In this document: piece after piece, positions 1 to 9,739 of the stretch | How the letters are laid out: every line of letters starts with the position of its first letter | How positions within the stretch are numbered: position 1 is the stretch's first letter | NCBI GenBank assembly: GCA_964526295.1 | Contig: CAZGKW010000069.1 | Coordinates: 1 to 15,646, forward strand | From: CAZGKW01 sp964526295 | GTDB taxonomy: Bacteria > Planctomycetota > Phycisphaerae > FEN-1346 | Length of the DNA: 15,646 nt | Reading direction: 5' to 3' | Translations under genes and position numbers: made by a program | The notes under the pieces: model-generated | The model's database searches: none | Seen by the model: only the letters and a program-made list of their open reading frames with translations | What the model was told of the DNA's origin: nothing

Positions 1-28
1 TTTCTCCTTTCTACCCTCTCCTGCTCTA

Positions 29-66
29 CCAATGAAAAAGCCCGCCTGAGCGGGCGTTTTCATTGG
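29..66 (-). terminator. Intrinsic terminator downstream of tRNA-Glu
   Basis: Read on the minus strand, a perfect 6-bp GC stem (GCCCGC, loop TCAG, GCGGGC; plus coordinates 40-55) is followed directly by TTTTTC, the textbook form of a Rho-independent terminator. The symmetry continues outward: CCAATGAAAA at 29-38 pairs with TTTTCATTGG at 57-66 across one A/G mismatch. The structure could therefore work in both directions. The outer arm includes the three bases that encode the CCA end of the tRNA. Confidence 0.85.
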
Positions 67-139
67 TACCCCCAAGGGGACTCGAACCCCTGTCTCCGGG
101 ATGAGAACCCGATATCCTAGGCCACTAGACGATGGGGGC
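64..139 (-). tRNA. tRNA-Glu (anticodon CTC)
   Basis: The minus strand folds as a complete 76-base cloverleaf: acceptor stem GCCCCCA/TGGGGGT, D arm with GTCTAGTGGCCTAGGA, anticodon stem TCGGG/CCCGG with loop TTCTCAT (anticodon CTC, reading GAG codons), T arm AGGGG-TTCGAGT-CCCCT, discriminator A and an encoded CCA. Start and overall sequence match the tRNA-Glu family. The first acceptor pair is a G-U wobble; with discriminator A this resembles chloroplast-type tRNA-Glu more than E. coli tRNA-Glu (comparison from memory). A terminator follows immediately. I could not assign a promoter in the 140-262 interval. Confidence 0.95.
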
Positions 140-262
140 ACCCAGTACCGAATTGTCCTGTCGCGGATCGGCCGTTGCCGGGGCCGGGAAGTCGCGTTGC
201 TGCAATCGACCCGTCCCCCGTCCCTCTCCTGCCAACCGAGAAGGAGGTCACGCGCCGGCGGC

Positions 263-889
263 CTAGTAGCCGGCGTCGCGGCCGACCTCGTAACTCTCTT
301 CGAACACCTCCTCCGGCGTCGCCCCCGGCGGCGGGGCCTCCCGCGATTCCGCCCGCTGGACCTGCTGCGAGATCTCCGCCAGCAGTGTCCGGGCGAACGC
401 CTCGTCGTATCCGACGTCGGTCCACACTTCCTGCGGCCGGGCCGCCCCGGGCATCGTCCCCGGGGGCGACGACTCCGGCACCTGTCGGTAGGCCCTCTCG
501 TCGCCGTGGACCGACAGGACCGCCGCCTGGTCGGTCCCTTCCCGCTGGAGCCGGACCACCATGCGGGCCGTCACGGTCAGGCCGTCGCGCCCGATCTCGC
601 AGGTGGCCGTCCGCCGCCACCGGGTCTCGGCCCCGCGGAGATCGGCCAGGGTCTCGCCGTGCCGCCCCTCGAAGACCTTCGGCTCCGTCTCGATGACGCC
701 GCGGGTCCAGTTCGCCTCGGCCACCTCGAAGTGCCGCCCGAGGACGGCCTTGGCGGCATTGAAGGCCCGCTGGCGGTCGTGCGTCGGCAGGGGCGTCTCC
801 TGCCAGCCGCGAAGCTGGGCGGCGCACCCCCCAAGCGGGGCCGCCGCCGCAACTGCGAACAGCAGGATCGCCGTCCGTGCCGTCTTCAT
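263..889 (-). CDS. Small predicted lipoprotein of unknown function
   Basis: This 208-residue protein begins with a lipoprotein signal: a Lys/Arg-containing n-region (MKTAR), a hydrophobic stretch and the lipobox LGGC with the acylated cysteine at about residue 22, so it should be anchored in a membrane facing the periplasm. The mature part has mixed alpha/beta character (EVAEANWTRGVIETEPKVFEG, later GLTVTARMVVRLQRE) and a charged C-terminus. I recognise no family. The ATG at 889 is chosen because the signal peptide begins there. It has no Shine-Dalgarno sequence but sits directly after a strong promoter. A TTG at 925 would add 12 residues but lies inside the -35 box. The gene is divergent from coaD. 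Confidence 0.75.
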   Translation of the reverse strand: MKTARTAILLFAVAAAAPLGGCAAQLRGWQETPLPTHDRQRAFNAAKAVLGRHFEVAEANWTRGVIETEPKVFEGRHGETLADLRGAETRWRRTATCEIGRDGLTVTARMVVRLQREGTDQAAVLSVHGDERAYRQVPESSPPGTMPGAARPQEVWTDVGYDEAFARTLLAEISQQVQRAESREAPPPGATPEEVFEESYEVGRDAGY

Positions 890-896
890 CGGCGGA

Positions 897-925
897 ACTA
901 TACGCCGGGCCGCCCTGCCTGTCAA
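897..925 (-). promoter_or_regulatory. Sigma70-type promoter of the lipoprotein gene
   Basis: On the minus strand there is a perfect -35 box TTGACA (920-925), a 17-base spacer and TATAGT (897-902, five of six consensus bases). Only seven bases separate the -10 box from the ATG at 889, so transcription should begin at or within a base or two of the start codon. Confidence 0.65.
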
Positions 926-936
926 GCCGTTTGAGC

Positions 937-965
937 TTGTTCGACCCGGCCGGACCCACTAAAAT
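937..965 (+). promoter_or_regulatory. Candidate promoter of coaD
   Basis: TTGTTC (937-942), a 17-base spacer and TAAAAT (960-965, five of six consensus bases) precede coaD, giving a leader of about 25 bases that contains the GGAGG at 983-987. Its -35 box is only 11 bases from the -35 box of the divergent lipoprotein promoter. Confidence 0.45.
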
Positions 966-995
966 CGCGCTGCACCCGCTTCGGAGGCGACGCGT

Positions 996-1484
996 ATGAG
1001 CGGTCCGCGCGTGGCGGTCTATCCCGGCGTGTTCGACCCGGTCACGCTGGGGCACCTGGACGTCGTGCGTCGGGGGGCGGCCCTGTTTGACCGGCTCATC
1101 GTCGCCGTCACGTCGAGCCCGGACAAGGACTCGCTCTTCACGCGCGAGGAGCGCCTGGCCATGGTCCGCGAGGCCTGCGAGGGCGTCGAGAATGCCGAGG
1201 TCGCCCCTTACGACGGACTGACCGTCGAGTTCGTCCGGGGCCACGGGGCGTCGGTGATCCTGCGGGGCCTCCGGCAGCGGTCGGACTTCGAGCACGAGTA
1301 CCAGTTGGCCCTGACGAACCGGACGATCGCGGGGGTCGAGACGCTCTTGGTCATGGCCGACGAGCGGGTGGCCTATATCTCCTCGCACCTCGTCCGGGAG
1401 GTGGCGTCGCTGGGCGGGGACGTCTCGAAGCTCGTGCCGCCGAACGTCGTCGCGGCCCTCGCGGCGAAGCTTGGCTCGCCGTAG
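996..1484 (+). CDS. coaD: Phosphopantetheine adenylyltransferase (CoaD)
   Basis: CoaD transfers AMP from ATP to 4'-phosphopantetheine, the penultimate step of coenzyme A synthesis, in the cytoplasm. The 162-residue length is normal for the bacterial family. The nucleotidyltransferase signature YPGVFDPVTLGH with its ATP-binding histidine is at residues 9-20, the substrate-binding block ILRGLRQRSDFEHEYQLA at 88-105, and the second nucleotide motif YISSHLVRE (the family's ISST-type loop) at 127-135, followed by the usual LVPPNV. The ATG is supported by GGAGG eight bases upstream. Nothing in the enzyme looks damaged. The downstream secreted-protein gene starts 103 bases later and may be co-transcribed. 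Confidence 0.97.
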   Translation: MSGPRVAVYPGVFDPVTLGHLDVVRRGAALFDRLIVAVTSSPDKDSLFTREERLAMVREACEGVENAEVAPYDGLTVEFVRGHGASVILRGLRQRSDFEHEYQLALTNRTIAGVETLLVMADERVAYISSHLVREVASLGGDVSKLVPPNVVAALAAKLGSP

Positions 1485-1587
1485 CCGGGCGCCCTTTGCC
1501 GATTCTCCGGCGAAGACGGTGTCGCGCGGCTCGTATAAAGAAGCGGAGGGGCCCGACGTTTCTCGGACCGTCGCTCGGAGCGCAGCG

Positions 1588-2745
1588 ATGCGGACCGCCG
1601 CAGCGTGCATCGTGCTCGTGCTCGTCCTGGCAGCCGACGGCACACGCGCGGCCGGGGGCGACGATGCCCAGCCCCAGCAGGTTCTCGCTGACGCCGGGGC
1701 CGCGCTTCTGGCCGAGTTCGACGCCTTCCTCGAGGCCCCGCCGGCCTACCGGCGGCGGGTGCTGACCGAGTGCCGCACGTTCCCCGAGGGCGACCTGTTC
1801 CCCTTCACGTTCCCGGCGATGGCGTATGCGAACCTGGCCGTCGAGGGCCGCCTTGAGCGGCCCCGCGCCCAGGAGCAGATCGCCAAGCTTATCGAGCTGG
1901 CGATCCCCTCCTCCGTCGAGCGCCTCCGTCCGCTCGGCGGCAAGCTCGAGCGGCTCACCTCCTACAAGGACAATGCCGTCTACACCGGCCAGATCAATCT
2001 CGCGATCGGCTGCTACCGGCTCGTGGGCGGCGACGAGCGGTACGAAATCCTCCACGAGCACCTGTCGGAGCTGCTGCACACGGAGCTCGTCCGTCTGAAG
2101 GGCCGGCCGCTCATGTCCCTGCCGAAGCTCCGGTGGCCGTTCGACACGATCCCGGTCCTGGTCTCGCTGCGGCTGCGCGACCGCGCGACCGGGACCGACC
2201 GCTACTCCGAGGCCATCCGGACGCAGCTCGCCTGGGCCCGGCAGGAGGGCACCGACCGGCGGACGGGCCTGCCGTGGACCCGCATGACCGGGGCGGTCCG
2301 CGAAGGGCCGCGCGGCTGCGACATCTCCTGGCGGATCATGCTCCTGGCGCAGCTCGACCGGCCGTACGCCGGACGAATGTATCGGAACTACGTCCGGTGG
2401 TTCTGGCTCCAGCGCCCGCCGCTGGTGGGGTTCGCCGAATGGCCCGAGGGCAAGACGGTGTACCAGGACGCCGACTCCGGGCCCATCGTCGACGGCATCG
2501 GCATGGCGGCCACGGGCTTCGGCTACGGGGCGGCCATGGCGGGAGGCGACTCGGACCGCCTGGACCGGCTGTGTCTGCAACTGCCGCACACCAGGGGCAT
2601 CCTGATGGCGGCCCGGCAGGACCGCAGCTCGTTCGCCCGCGTCATCCACATCGACCCGCGGTACTACACAGGGTTCCTGTTCGGCGACGCGTGCCTGTTT
2701 GACTCGCTGACGTGGACGGACTGGGGCCTGGCCGGGGTGAAGTGA
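1588..2745 (+). CDS. Secreted protein of unknown function, probably all-helical
   Basis: The 385-residue product starts with a signal peptide (MRTAAACIVLVLVLAADGTRAA), so it is exported. The ATG at 1588 is chosen because the signal begins there and GGAG lies eight bases upstream; a longer in-frame opening to 1471 overlaps coaD and is not needed. The mature part is rich in amphipathic helices. The best-defined block is SYKDNAVYTGQINLAIGCYRLVGGDERY (residues 126-152), followed by several Trp- and Asp-rich segments (KLRWPFDT, GLPWTRM, DADSGPIVDGIG). Such blocks are seen in alpha/alpha-barrel proteins such as linalool dehydratase-like or glycosidase-like folds, but this is only a resemblance. A TATAAA at 1534-1539 lacks a good -35 partner. 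It converges with trpE, 35 bases between stops. Confidence 0.8.
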   Translation: MRTAAACIVLVLVLAADGTRAAGGDDAQPQQVLADAGAALLAEFDAFLEAPPAYRRRVLTECRTFPEGDLFPFTFPAMAYANLAVEGRLERPRAQEQIAKLIELAIPSSVERLRPLGGKLERLTSYKDNAVYTGQINLAIGCYRLVGGDERYEILHEHLSELLHTELVRLKGRPLMSLPKLRWPFDTIPVLVSLRLRDRATGTDRYSEAIRTQLAWARQEGTDRRTGLPWTRMTGAVREGPRGCDISWRIMLLAQLDRPYAGRMYRNYVRWFWLQRPPLVGFAEWPEGKTVYQDADSGPIVDGIGMAATGFGYGAAMAGGDSDRLDRLCLQLPHTRGILMAARQDRSSFARVIHIDPRYYTGFLFGDACLFDSLTWTDWGLAGVK

Positions 2746-2780
2746 AGGCGACCTCCTGGGTCGACCCCGTTGCGGCCTGC

Positions 2781-4277
2781 CTACGTCGGTATGCCGAACC
2801 CCCGCTCGGCCACCTGGACCGCCAGCAGCAGGGCCCGGGCCTTGTTCAGCGTCTCCTCGTACTCCCGCTCGGGGACCGAGTCGGCGACGATGCCGGCCCC
2901 GGCCTGGACGTCGAGCACCCCGCCCGAGAGGACCATCGTCCGAAGGGCGATGCACGTATCCATGTTCCCCGAATAGTCGACGTAGCCGACGGCCCCGGCG
3001 TACGGGCCCCGCTTGGTCGGCTCGAACTCGTCGATAATCTCCATCGCCCGCACCTTCGGCGCCCCGGAGACCGTCCCCGCCGGGACGCTGACGCGAAGGG
3101 CGTCCAGGGCCGTGCACCCGTCCCGCAGCCGCCCCTCCACGTTCGAGACGATGTGCATGACGTGGCTGTACCGCTCGACGGCCATGACGTCCGAGAGGCG
3201 GACCGTGCCGTACTCGGCGACGCGGCCGACGTCGTTGCGGGCGAGGTCGACGAGCATGACGTGCTCGGCCCGCTCCTTGGGGTCGGCAAGGAGGTCCCGC
3301 TCCAGCCGCCGGTCCTCCTCGGGCGTCGCGCCCCGCGGGCGGGTGCCGGCCAGGGGGCGGCTCGTCACCAAGCCGTCCTCGACGCGGACCATGACCTCCG
3401 GGCTCGACCCGATGAGCGTGCCGTCGCTCGTCGCCAGGTAGAACATGAACGGCGACGGGTTGATGACCCGGAGGGCCCGATAGATGTCCATGGGGTCGGC
3501 CCCCGACTCGACCCGCAGCCGGTGCGACAGGACCACCTGGAAGATGTCCCCGGCCCGGATGTACTCCTTGCAGGCCTCGACCGCCGCCTCGAAGTCCTCC
3601 CGCCGGAAGTTCGACTCGAACGGCATGGTGACCGGCTCGCGGCGGACCATGTCCTCGGCCCGCAGCGGCATCGGCCGCCGGAGCCGGTCGCAGACCGCGT
3701 CGATCCGTCCGCAGGCCTCCCTGTAGGCCGCCTCGGGGTCGGTCCCCTCGCCCACCAGGGCGTTCGAGACGACCATCACGGTCTTCTGCACGTGGTCGAA
3801 GATGACCATCGTGTCGTAGAAGCCGAACACGAGGTCCGGCAGGCCGCGGTCGTCCGGCGGACCGTGCGGGAGGCGCTCGTAGTAGCGGACGAGGTCGTAG
3901 CCGGCATAGCCGACCGCCCCGCCGGTAAACCGCGGGAGCGGCCCGTGGTGGACCTGTTTCCGCTCGGCCAGGAGCGACCCGAGCATCTGGAGCGGGTCCT
4001 CGCAGATGAACTCCTGCTTCTCCGTGCCGCGGACCCGCTCGACGCGTTGCCCGAAGGCCCGCAGGGTCTCGCGGGGCCGGACGCCGAGGAACGTGTGCGT
4101 GCCGACCTGCTCCAGGCCCACGACGCTCTCCAGGAGGAAGCCCTGCTCTCCGACGGCCATGAGCTTGCGGAACGCCGAGACCGGCGTCAGGTGGTCCGAC
4201 AGGAGGGTCCGGAAGACCGGGATGGTGTTGCCCTCGGCGATCATGGTGATGAACTCGTCGTGGGTGGGCGAGTACAT
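2781..4277 (-). CDS. trpE: Anthranilate synthase component I (TrpE)
   Basis: TrpE makes anthranilate from chorismate, using ammonia supplied by the glutaminase subunit TrpG, the first committed step of tryptophan synthesis. The 498-residue protein has the N-terminal regulatory domain with the LLES tryptophan-feedback motif (residues 48-51) and the chorismate-binding domain with GDIFQVVLSHR, PSPFMFYL, SRPLAGTRPRG, LVDLARNDVGRV, YSHVMHIVS, PAGTVSGAPKVRAMEIIDE, YAGAVGY and QAGAGIVADSVPEREYEET. This signature favours TrpE over PabB. The ATG at 4277 is chosen over a GTG at 4295 because GGAG sits six bases upstream of it. No trpG, trpD or trpC is in the window, so the gene is separate from other trp genes here. 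It lies 50 bases downstream of the TrkA-C protein gene and is probably co-transcribed. Confidence 0.95.
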   Translation of the reverse strand: MYSPTHDEFITMIAEGNTIPVFRTLLSDHLTPVSAFRKLMAVGEQGFLLESVVGLEQVGTHTFLGVRPRETLRAFGQRVERVRGTEKQEFICEDPLQMLGSLLAERKQVHHGPLPRFTGGAVGYAGYDLVRYYERLPHGPPDDRGLPDLVFGFYDTMVIFDHVQKTVMVVSNALVGEGTDPEAAYREACGRIDAVCDRLRRPMPLRAEDMVRREPVTMPFESNFRREDFEAAVEACKEYIRAGDIFQVVLSHRLRVESGADPMDIYRALRVINPSPFMFYLATSDGTLIGSSPEVMVRVEDGLVTSRPLAGTRPRGATPEEDRRLERDLLADPKERAEHVMLVDLARNDVGRVAEYGTVRLSDVMAVERYSHVMHIVSNVEGRLRDGCTALDALRVSVPAGTVSGAPKVRAMEIIDEFEPTKRGPYAGAVGYVDYSGNMDTCIALRTMVLSGGVLDVQAGAGIVADSVPEREYEETLNKARALLLAVQVAERGFGIPT

Positions 4278-4327
4278 GCTTGGCTCCGAGGTCACGCTTC
4301 CATCCGGTGCGGCGGGGCCTGCTTCCG

Positions 4328-5164
4328 TCAGGCCTCCGGCCCATCGGCGGGGGGAGGCTTCTTCACCCCGCTCTCCTCGCCTTCCTCATCCTCGTCCGAG
4401 ACGATCAGGTCGACGATGTCCGGCCCCTTGCCCGGTCCGGCCCGAGGCGACTCGGCCTTCGCGCCTTCCTGGCCGCGGGGCGGACCGGCGAAGGCCTGGA
4501 GGTTCTCGGTGCGGCCGTAGCAGACCAGCCGGTCGCCCGGCTGGATGCGGGTCTGGGCGGAGGGGCTCGGCACGATGCCGCCGATCCGCCGGATCGCCAG
4601 CACCAGGAGACCCGCCCGCCTCAGGCCCGCCTCGGCCAGCGTCTTGCCGGAGCACGGCATGTAAGGCTCCACGCTCAGCTCGGCCACCCCGAAGCCTTCC
4701 GCCAGGTCCAGCAGCTCGTGGACCGGCCGCGCCTTGATCCGCAGCCGGAATGCCAGCTTCTCGCCCAGGCGCTGGGCCCACCGCCGGGCGAACCGCCGCT
4801 TCACCAGCAGCCAGTACAGCAGCCACCCCCCGCCGGCCAGCAGCACCACCGTCACAGGCACCTCGAACGGGCTCTCCGACGTCGTAAACGAGCCAATCAG
4901 CAAGCTGATGACGGTCACGAGGACGACGTTCCCGAGGATCATCAGGGCGATGACGATCTTGCGGCGCCTCGGATCGTTCACCACCATCTCCGACTCGCTC
5001 GTCGTGAAGCCGGTGCCCGTCACGGCCGACAGGGCCTGGAAGAACGCCCGCTCGTCGTCCAGCCCCGTCAGGCGAAGGGCCACCGCCCCCACCTTCACGG
5101 CCAGGACCGTGATGCCCGTCACCAGGACGATCAGGACGGCAAGCGGCACCGTGACGACGAACAT
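4328..5164 (-). CDS. Membrane protein with TrkA-C (RCK-C) domain
   Basis: This 278-residue protein has hydrophobic segments near residues 2-29, 69-92 and 101-122, then a cytoplasmic part ending in a TrkA-C/RCK-C domain (about 163-225, with SVEPYMPCSGKTLAEAGLRR, LVLAIRR and QPGDRLVCYG), the ligand-sensing module of K+ transporters and channels. The segment ALSAVTGTGFTTSESE before the second helix resembles the pore loops of Trk/Ktr-type transporters. Two- or three-helix TrkA-C membrane proteins are known in other bacteria but poorly characterised, so an ion-transport role is inferred. The tail is strongly acidic (DEDEEGEE). The ATG is chosen for the GGGGAGGTG nine bases upstream and for the first membrane helix starting there; an upstream extension is low-complexity. 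It shares a divergent region with dut. Confidence 0.85.
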   Translation of the reverse strand: MFVVTVPLAVLIVLVTGITVLAVKVGAVALRLTGLDDERAFFQALSAVTGTGFTTSESEMVVNDPRRRKIVIALMILGNVVLVTVISLLIGSFTTSESPFEVPVTVVLLAGGGWLLYWLLVKRRFARRWAQRLGEKLAFRLRIKARPVHELLDLAEGFGVAELSVEPYMPCSGKTLAEAGLRRAGLLVLAIRRIGGIVPSPSAQTRIQPGDRLVCYGRTENLQAFAGPPRGQEGAKAESPRAGPGKGPDIVDLIVSDEDEEGEESGVKKPPPADGPEA

Positions 5165-5210
5165 GGTCCGAGCACCTCCCCTATGGGCGAATCGGCTGCG
5201 TGCCGCCCTT

Positions 5211-5239
5211 ACCATACCGCCTGGCGAGCCGGGATTCAA
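5211..5239 (-). promoter_or_regulatory. Candidate promoter of the TrkA-C/trpE pair
   Basis: On the minus strand TTGAAT (5234-5239), a 17-base spacer and TATGGT (5211-5216) each match four of six consensus bases. The inferred transcript would have a leader of about 40 bases carrying the strong ribosome binding site of the TrkA-C gene. Confidence 0.45.
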
Positions 5240-5355
5240 CGGGGGAGCACGCGACCCGCCGCCCGTGCGACAAGCCCCCCGACGTTCGGACGTACCGGCG
5301 GTCGTACGACCGCGTCTGGAATCGTGCCGCAGCAGTGACGAGGCCGAAACGTCGC

Positions 5356-5384
5356 TTGCCCCCCGCCCGCCCTGCCAGTATCGT
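5356..5384 (+). promoter_or_regulatory. Candidate promoter of dut-ftsK
   Basis: TTGCCC (5356-5361), a 17-base spacer and TATCGT (5379-5384) each match four of six consensus bases and would give a leader of about 50 bases. A GATAAC at 5405-5410 is an alternative -10 without a convincing -35. Confidence 0.35.
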
Positions 5385-5442
5385 GACGCCCGCCTCGTGC
5401 GTCCGATAACCCGGAGAATTGCTTCAAGGAGGCCCCCCCACC

Positions 5443-5892
5443 ATGCCGATACCCTTCCTGGTCCGGCGGAAACCCGGCACCGAAGACCTTCCCCTGCCAC
5501 GTTACATGAGCGAGGCGGCGGCAGGGATGGACGTATGCGCGGCCGTCGAGGCCCCCCTGCGGATCGAGCCCGGCCAGGTGGTGCTCGTTCCCACGGGCCT
5601 CTTCGTCGCCGTGCCGGAGGGCCACGAAGTCCAGGTTCGACCCCGCAGCGGCCTGGCCCTGAAACACGGCCTGACCGTGGTCAACGCCCCGGGGACCATC
5701 GATGCGGACTACCGCGGCGAGGTCGGCATCATCCTCGGCAACATCGGCCGCGAGCCCGTCGAGGTGACCCGCGGCATGCGGGTCGCCCAACTGGTCGTGG
5801 CCCGCGTCGAGCGGGCCGACGTCCGGCCCGTCGAGGAGCTGCCCGAGAGCGCCCGAGGCGAAGGCGGATTCGGCTCCAGCGGCACCCACTGA
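5443..5892 (+). CDS. dut: dUTP diphosphatase (dUTPase)
   Basis: Dut hydrolyses dUTP to dUMP and pyrophosphate in the cytoplasm, keeping uracil out of DNA and supplying dUMP for dTMP synthesis. The 149-residue length fits the homotrimeric family. All five motifs are present in order: AAGMDVCA (26-33), VRPRSGLA (65-72), NAPGTIDADYRGEV (81-94) with the catalytic-site aspartates, GMRVAQLVV (111-119) and the C-terminal GEGGFGSSG (139-147) that closes over the substrate. The ATG at 5443 follows AAGGAGG at 5426-5432; eight further upstream in-frame residues would overlap that site. ftsK begins 40 bases after the stop, so the two are likely one operon. Confidence 0.97.
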   Translation: MPIPFLVRRKPGTEDLPLPRYMSEAAAGMDVCAAVEAPLRIEPGQVVLVPTGLFVAVPEGHEVQVRPRSGLALKHGLTVVNAPGTIDADYRGEVGIILGNIGREPVEVTRGMRVAQLVVARVERADVRPVEELPESARGEGGFGSSGTH

Positions 5893-5932
5893 CGCGCGGT
5901 GCCGCCGGGCCGACGCCCAGGTGAGTCCTGTT

Positions 5933-8419
<2,487 letters not shown>

Positions 8420-8443
8420 CCTCGCCCGACGATGCGGGTGCCA

Positions 8444-8462
8444 CCGATTGCATGCCAATCGG
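8444..8462. terminator. Hairpin between convergent ftsK and acetyltransferase genes
   Basis: CCGATTG and CAATCGG form a perfect 7-bp stem with a 5-base loop 25 bases after the ftsK stop. There is no T tract on either side, so termination is inferred only from the position between convergent genes. Confidence 0.35.
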
Positions 8463-8475
8463 CGCCCGTCCTCAA

Positions 8476-8488
8476 GAGACACCGTCTC
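8476..8488. repeat. Small perfect inverted repeat GAGAC-ACC-GTCTC
   Basis: A 5-bp perfect stem with a 3-base loop directly abuts the larger core hairpin that starts at 8489. It may be part of one composite structure in the 114-base convergent intergenic region. Confidence 0.35.
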
Positions 8489-8516
8489 GCGCGGCGGACA
8501 CCGAGACCCGCCGCGC
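8489..8516. repeat. Solitary hairpin built on the array core
   Basis: GCGCGGCGG (8489-8497) and CCGCCGCGC (8508-8516) form a perfect 9-bp stem around the loop ACACCGAGAC. The arms contain the same CGCGGCGG core that makes up the array at 14276-15646, although the loop differs. It ends 17 bases before the acetyltransferase stop codon. Confidence 0.5.
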
Positions 8517-8533
8517 CGCAGCCGGGCGCCCAC

Positions 8534-9739
8534 TCAGAAGCGGTCCCAGGACGAGAGCCGCGGTTGCTGGGCCGGAAACAGCGCCCGCGCCAGACGCCTC
8601 CCCTCCCCCGAGATCCGCATCCCGGCGACGGCGATCACCTCGTCCGGCTCGTCCGTGCCGATCAGGAGCTGGGCGAGCGCGTCCCCGCCCCGGATGGCGT
8701 GCTTCGTCTTCTCCGGCGGCCCGACCCGGACCTTCCCCCGATCGATGGCAAGCGTGGCCCGCTCGCGGCCGCTCGAAAGGAGCAGCTTGCCCCGCCACGT
8801 GCCGGCGGCCGACTCGGCCAGCCGCCGCTCCAGCTCGCCGGCCATCCTGGCGAGCGTCCCGGCGAGGCTGACGATGCACACCATCGGCCCGCCTCGCGAG
8901 ACCTGGTGCGACTCGGCCCGCCACGGCCCCCGCCGGATCCGCCGCGCCAGCCCCGTCCGCTGGTGCAGGTCGGTGAACTGGACCTCCGTGCACCGCCGCC
9001 GCCGGGCTTCGGCCGCCAGGACACGGAGCACCTCGTCCGGGTCGCCGCAGCCCTCCGGGCACCGCAGCCGCCACCGGTCCTGGCCGAAGATGACGTACCC
9101 CGCGAGCCGACCTCGCCGGTCGTCCCACCGCAGGCCGGCCACGTCGTCCCAGTGGTTGCACCGGTACGTCGGCCGGACGGCCGTGCCCGTGAGGCCCGCG
9201 TGCGTCCGGTTGTAGAGGGCGTCGAACTCGGCGCCCACGGGGACGGTGATGCGGCGGCGCTTCACCCGGGCCCGCTCGCGCGGCAGGTCGCCAAGGCGGA
9301 CCGTCCACGTCGTGTCGGGCCAGGAGCGGACGTAACCGAAGCGATGGTAGAAGTCCGGGATGGCCCAGAGGATCGACATATCGTAGCCTAGCTCGCGCAG
9401 GGCGGCCAGGCTCGCCTCCGCCGTCCGGGCCATCAGGCCCCGCTTGCGGTAGTCGCCGTCGGTGGCGACGTTGCCGATGCCCCCGGTCCGGACCTCGACC
9501 GACCCGATCCGCATCCGGTAGTCCCACACGCCGAAGTGCGTCACGGGCCGGCCGTCGACCAGGGCGGCCCGCGTCGCCACCCAGTCGTAGTTCGACCGGC
9601 GGGAGCACTTGCGGCGATACCGGTCGCGGGCCTGCCAGTAGCCCCCGCCGCCGGGGAACGTCTTCGCCACGAGGTCGATCAGGGCCTCGCGATGCCGCCG
9701 CGGGTCGGGTGCGGCGATCTGGACCTGGTCGTCGGTCAT
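8534..9739 (-). CDS. Eis-like GNAT N-acetyltransferase
   Basis: The 401-residue protein has the architecture of the Eis/enhanced-intracellular-survival acetyltransferase family: an N-terminal GNAT domain with the acetyl-CoA loop GNVATDGDYRKRGLM (residues 89-103), a second degenerate GNAT-like domain, and a C-terminal SCP2-like domain (about 300-401). A tyrosine in FYHRFGYV (about residue 136) lies where Eis has its catalytic tyrosine, and the chain ends in phenylalanine, matching the C-terminal carboxylate used as base in Eis. These catalytic equivalences are from family knowledge, not tested. The acyl acceptor is unknown. The ATG at 9739 overlaps the stop of the upstream ExbD-like gene (ATGA), which fixes the start and implies translational coupling. 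Confidence 0.88.
   Translation of the reverse strand: MTDDQVQIAAPDPRRHREALIDLVAKTFPGGGGYWQARDRYRRKCSRRSNYDWVATRAALVDGRPVTHFGVWDYRMRIGSVEVRTGGIGNVATDGDYRKRGLMARTAEASLAALRELGYDMSILWAIPDFYHRFGYVRSWPDTTWTVRLGDLPRERARVKRRRITVPVGAEFDALYNRTHAGLTGTAVRPTYRCNHWDDVAGLRWDDRRGRLAGYVIFGQDRWRLRCPEGCGDPDEVLRVLAAEARRRRCTEVQFTDLHQRTGLARRIRRGPWRAESHQVSRGGPMVCIVSLAGTLARMAGELERRLAESAAGTWRGKLLLSSGRERATLAIDRGKVRVGPPEKTKHAIRGGDALAQLLIGTDEPDEVIAVAGMRISGEGRRLARALFPAQQPRLSSWDRF

Noticed and set aside
1533..1540. TATAAA as promoter of the secreted-protein gene
   Set aside because: No acceptable -35 box at 16-18 bases upstream; the gene may be read from the coaD promoter.
1351..4344. A 997-codon minus-strand frame across coaD, the secreted-protein gene and trpE
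   Set aside because: It is antisense or out of frame to three recognisable genes, is Arg/Gly/Pro-rich and is an artefact of high GC content.
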